The translations under genes and the position numbers were made by a program. A stretch of DNA of 48,971 bases from Streptomyces sp. Ru72. Its GTDB lineage: Bacteria > Actinomycetota > Actinomycetes > Streptomycetales > Streptomycetaceae. This document shows positions 48,837-48,971 of the stretch, piece after piece (positions within the stretch are counted from its first letter, which is position 1; the number at the start of each line of letters is the position of its first letter). The stretch is from assembly GCF_002920635.1 (NCBI RefSeq), contig NZ_PQSR01000060.1, positions 1 to 48,971 on the forward strand, read 5' to 3'. The notes under the pieces are model-generated. The model saw only the letters and a list, made by a program, of their open reading frames with translations. It was not told the DNA's origin and did not search any database.

Positions 48837-48971
48837 TGCCCCCATGGATCCCTCGGGCGTCGACCCCTTGCTCCGCGGGTGTGCCGACGGGCAACGGGCG
48901 GGCACTCATCGGGCGGCCTCCTGCGCGGTCTCGGCGGGTGATCGGACCACTGCCGGTCAGGACTGCTGACC
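48837..48971. other. window end without gene
   Basis: 135 bp after the palindromic element; no coding-like frame, promoter or structure that I would support. Confidence 0.4.

Overview
This 49-kb window is very GC-rich actinobacterial DNA, almost certainly from a Streptomyces-type chromosome. Codon third positions are strongly G/C, GTG starts are common, Shine-Dalgarno sites are purine-rich, and intergenic regions carry long GC hairpins. The gene families also fit: SpoIIE-type PP2C phosphatases, Usp stress proteins, an EfeUOB iron system, and a P450 with its own ferredoxin and reductase. I see no rRNA, tRNA, CRISPR array, phage genes, transposase or classical one-component DNA-binding regulator. 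The left edge cuts a polysaccharide deacetylase gene.

Layout. 1-8.1 kb: deacetylase 3' end, proline iminopeptidase, a membrane SpoIIE phosphatase behind a SigB-like promoter, a FrcABC-like sugar ABC transporter split across a divergent promoter, a rhomboid-like membrane protein with an unclear 3' end, and a Usp protein. 8.1-16.6 kb: a secreted Asn/His/Asp-rich protein, a histone-H1-like coiled-coil/winged-helix protein, a four-helix membrane protein, a ferredoxin / ferredoxin reductase / cytochrome P450 operon, a BrkB/YihY protein and a GT-C-like membrane protein. 16.6-25.2 kb: an SRPBCC protein, two small genes, a giant P-type ATPase with an internal degenerate second ATPase module, a frameshifted NlpC/P60 gene lacking its catalytic cysteine, and an internally deleted SDR gene. 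25.3-34.6 kb: a second membrane SpoIIE phosphatase, an iron-box-controlled FprA reductase, a long-palindrome repeat, an ABC-2 exporter, a luciferase-like monooxygenase and an efeB / efeU-efeO fusion operon with its own iron box. 34.7-43.5 kb: a TauD-type dioxygenase, a block of 37-bp and 34-bp tandem repeats, a cupin, an acyl-CoA synthetase, a PAS/GAF/SpoIIE phosphatase, a DUF4032 kinase-like protein and a dienelactone hydrolase. 43.5-49 kb: a tandem Usp protein, a three-gene signalling operon, a VOC protein and a second long-palindrome repeat.

How the genes work together. Two iron boxes tie FprA and EfeUOB into one probable DmdR/IdeR response. The P450 operon is a self-contained class I electron-transfer chain. 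Three SpoIIE phosphatases and two Usp proteins suggest stress and partner-switching signalling, but none has an adjacent anti-sigma factor. The best candidate for an undescribed system is the operon at 44.5-48.0 kb. It encodes a receiver domain fused to a thioredoxin-reductase-like flavoprotein in which both redox cysteine motifs appear lost, a soluble histidine kinase with an N-terminal cyclic-nucleotide-binding-like domain, and a UBP-type zinc-finger protein translated from an ATGA overlap.

All assignments come from reading motifs by eye; no database search was run.
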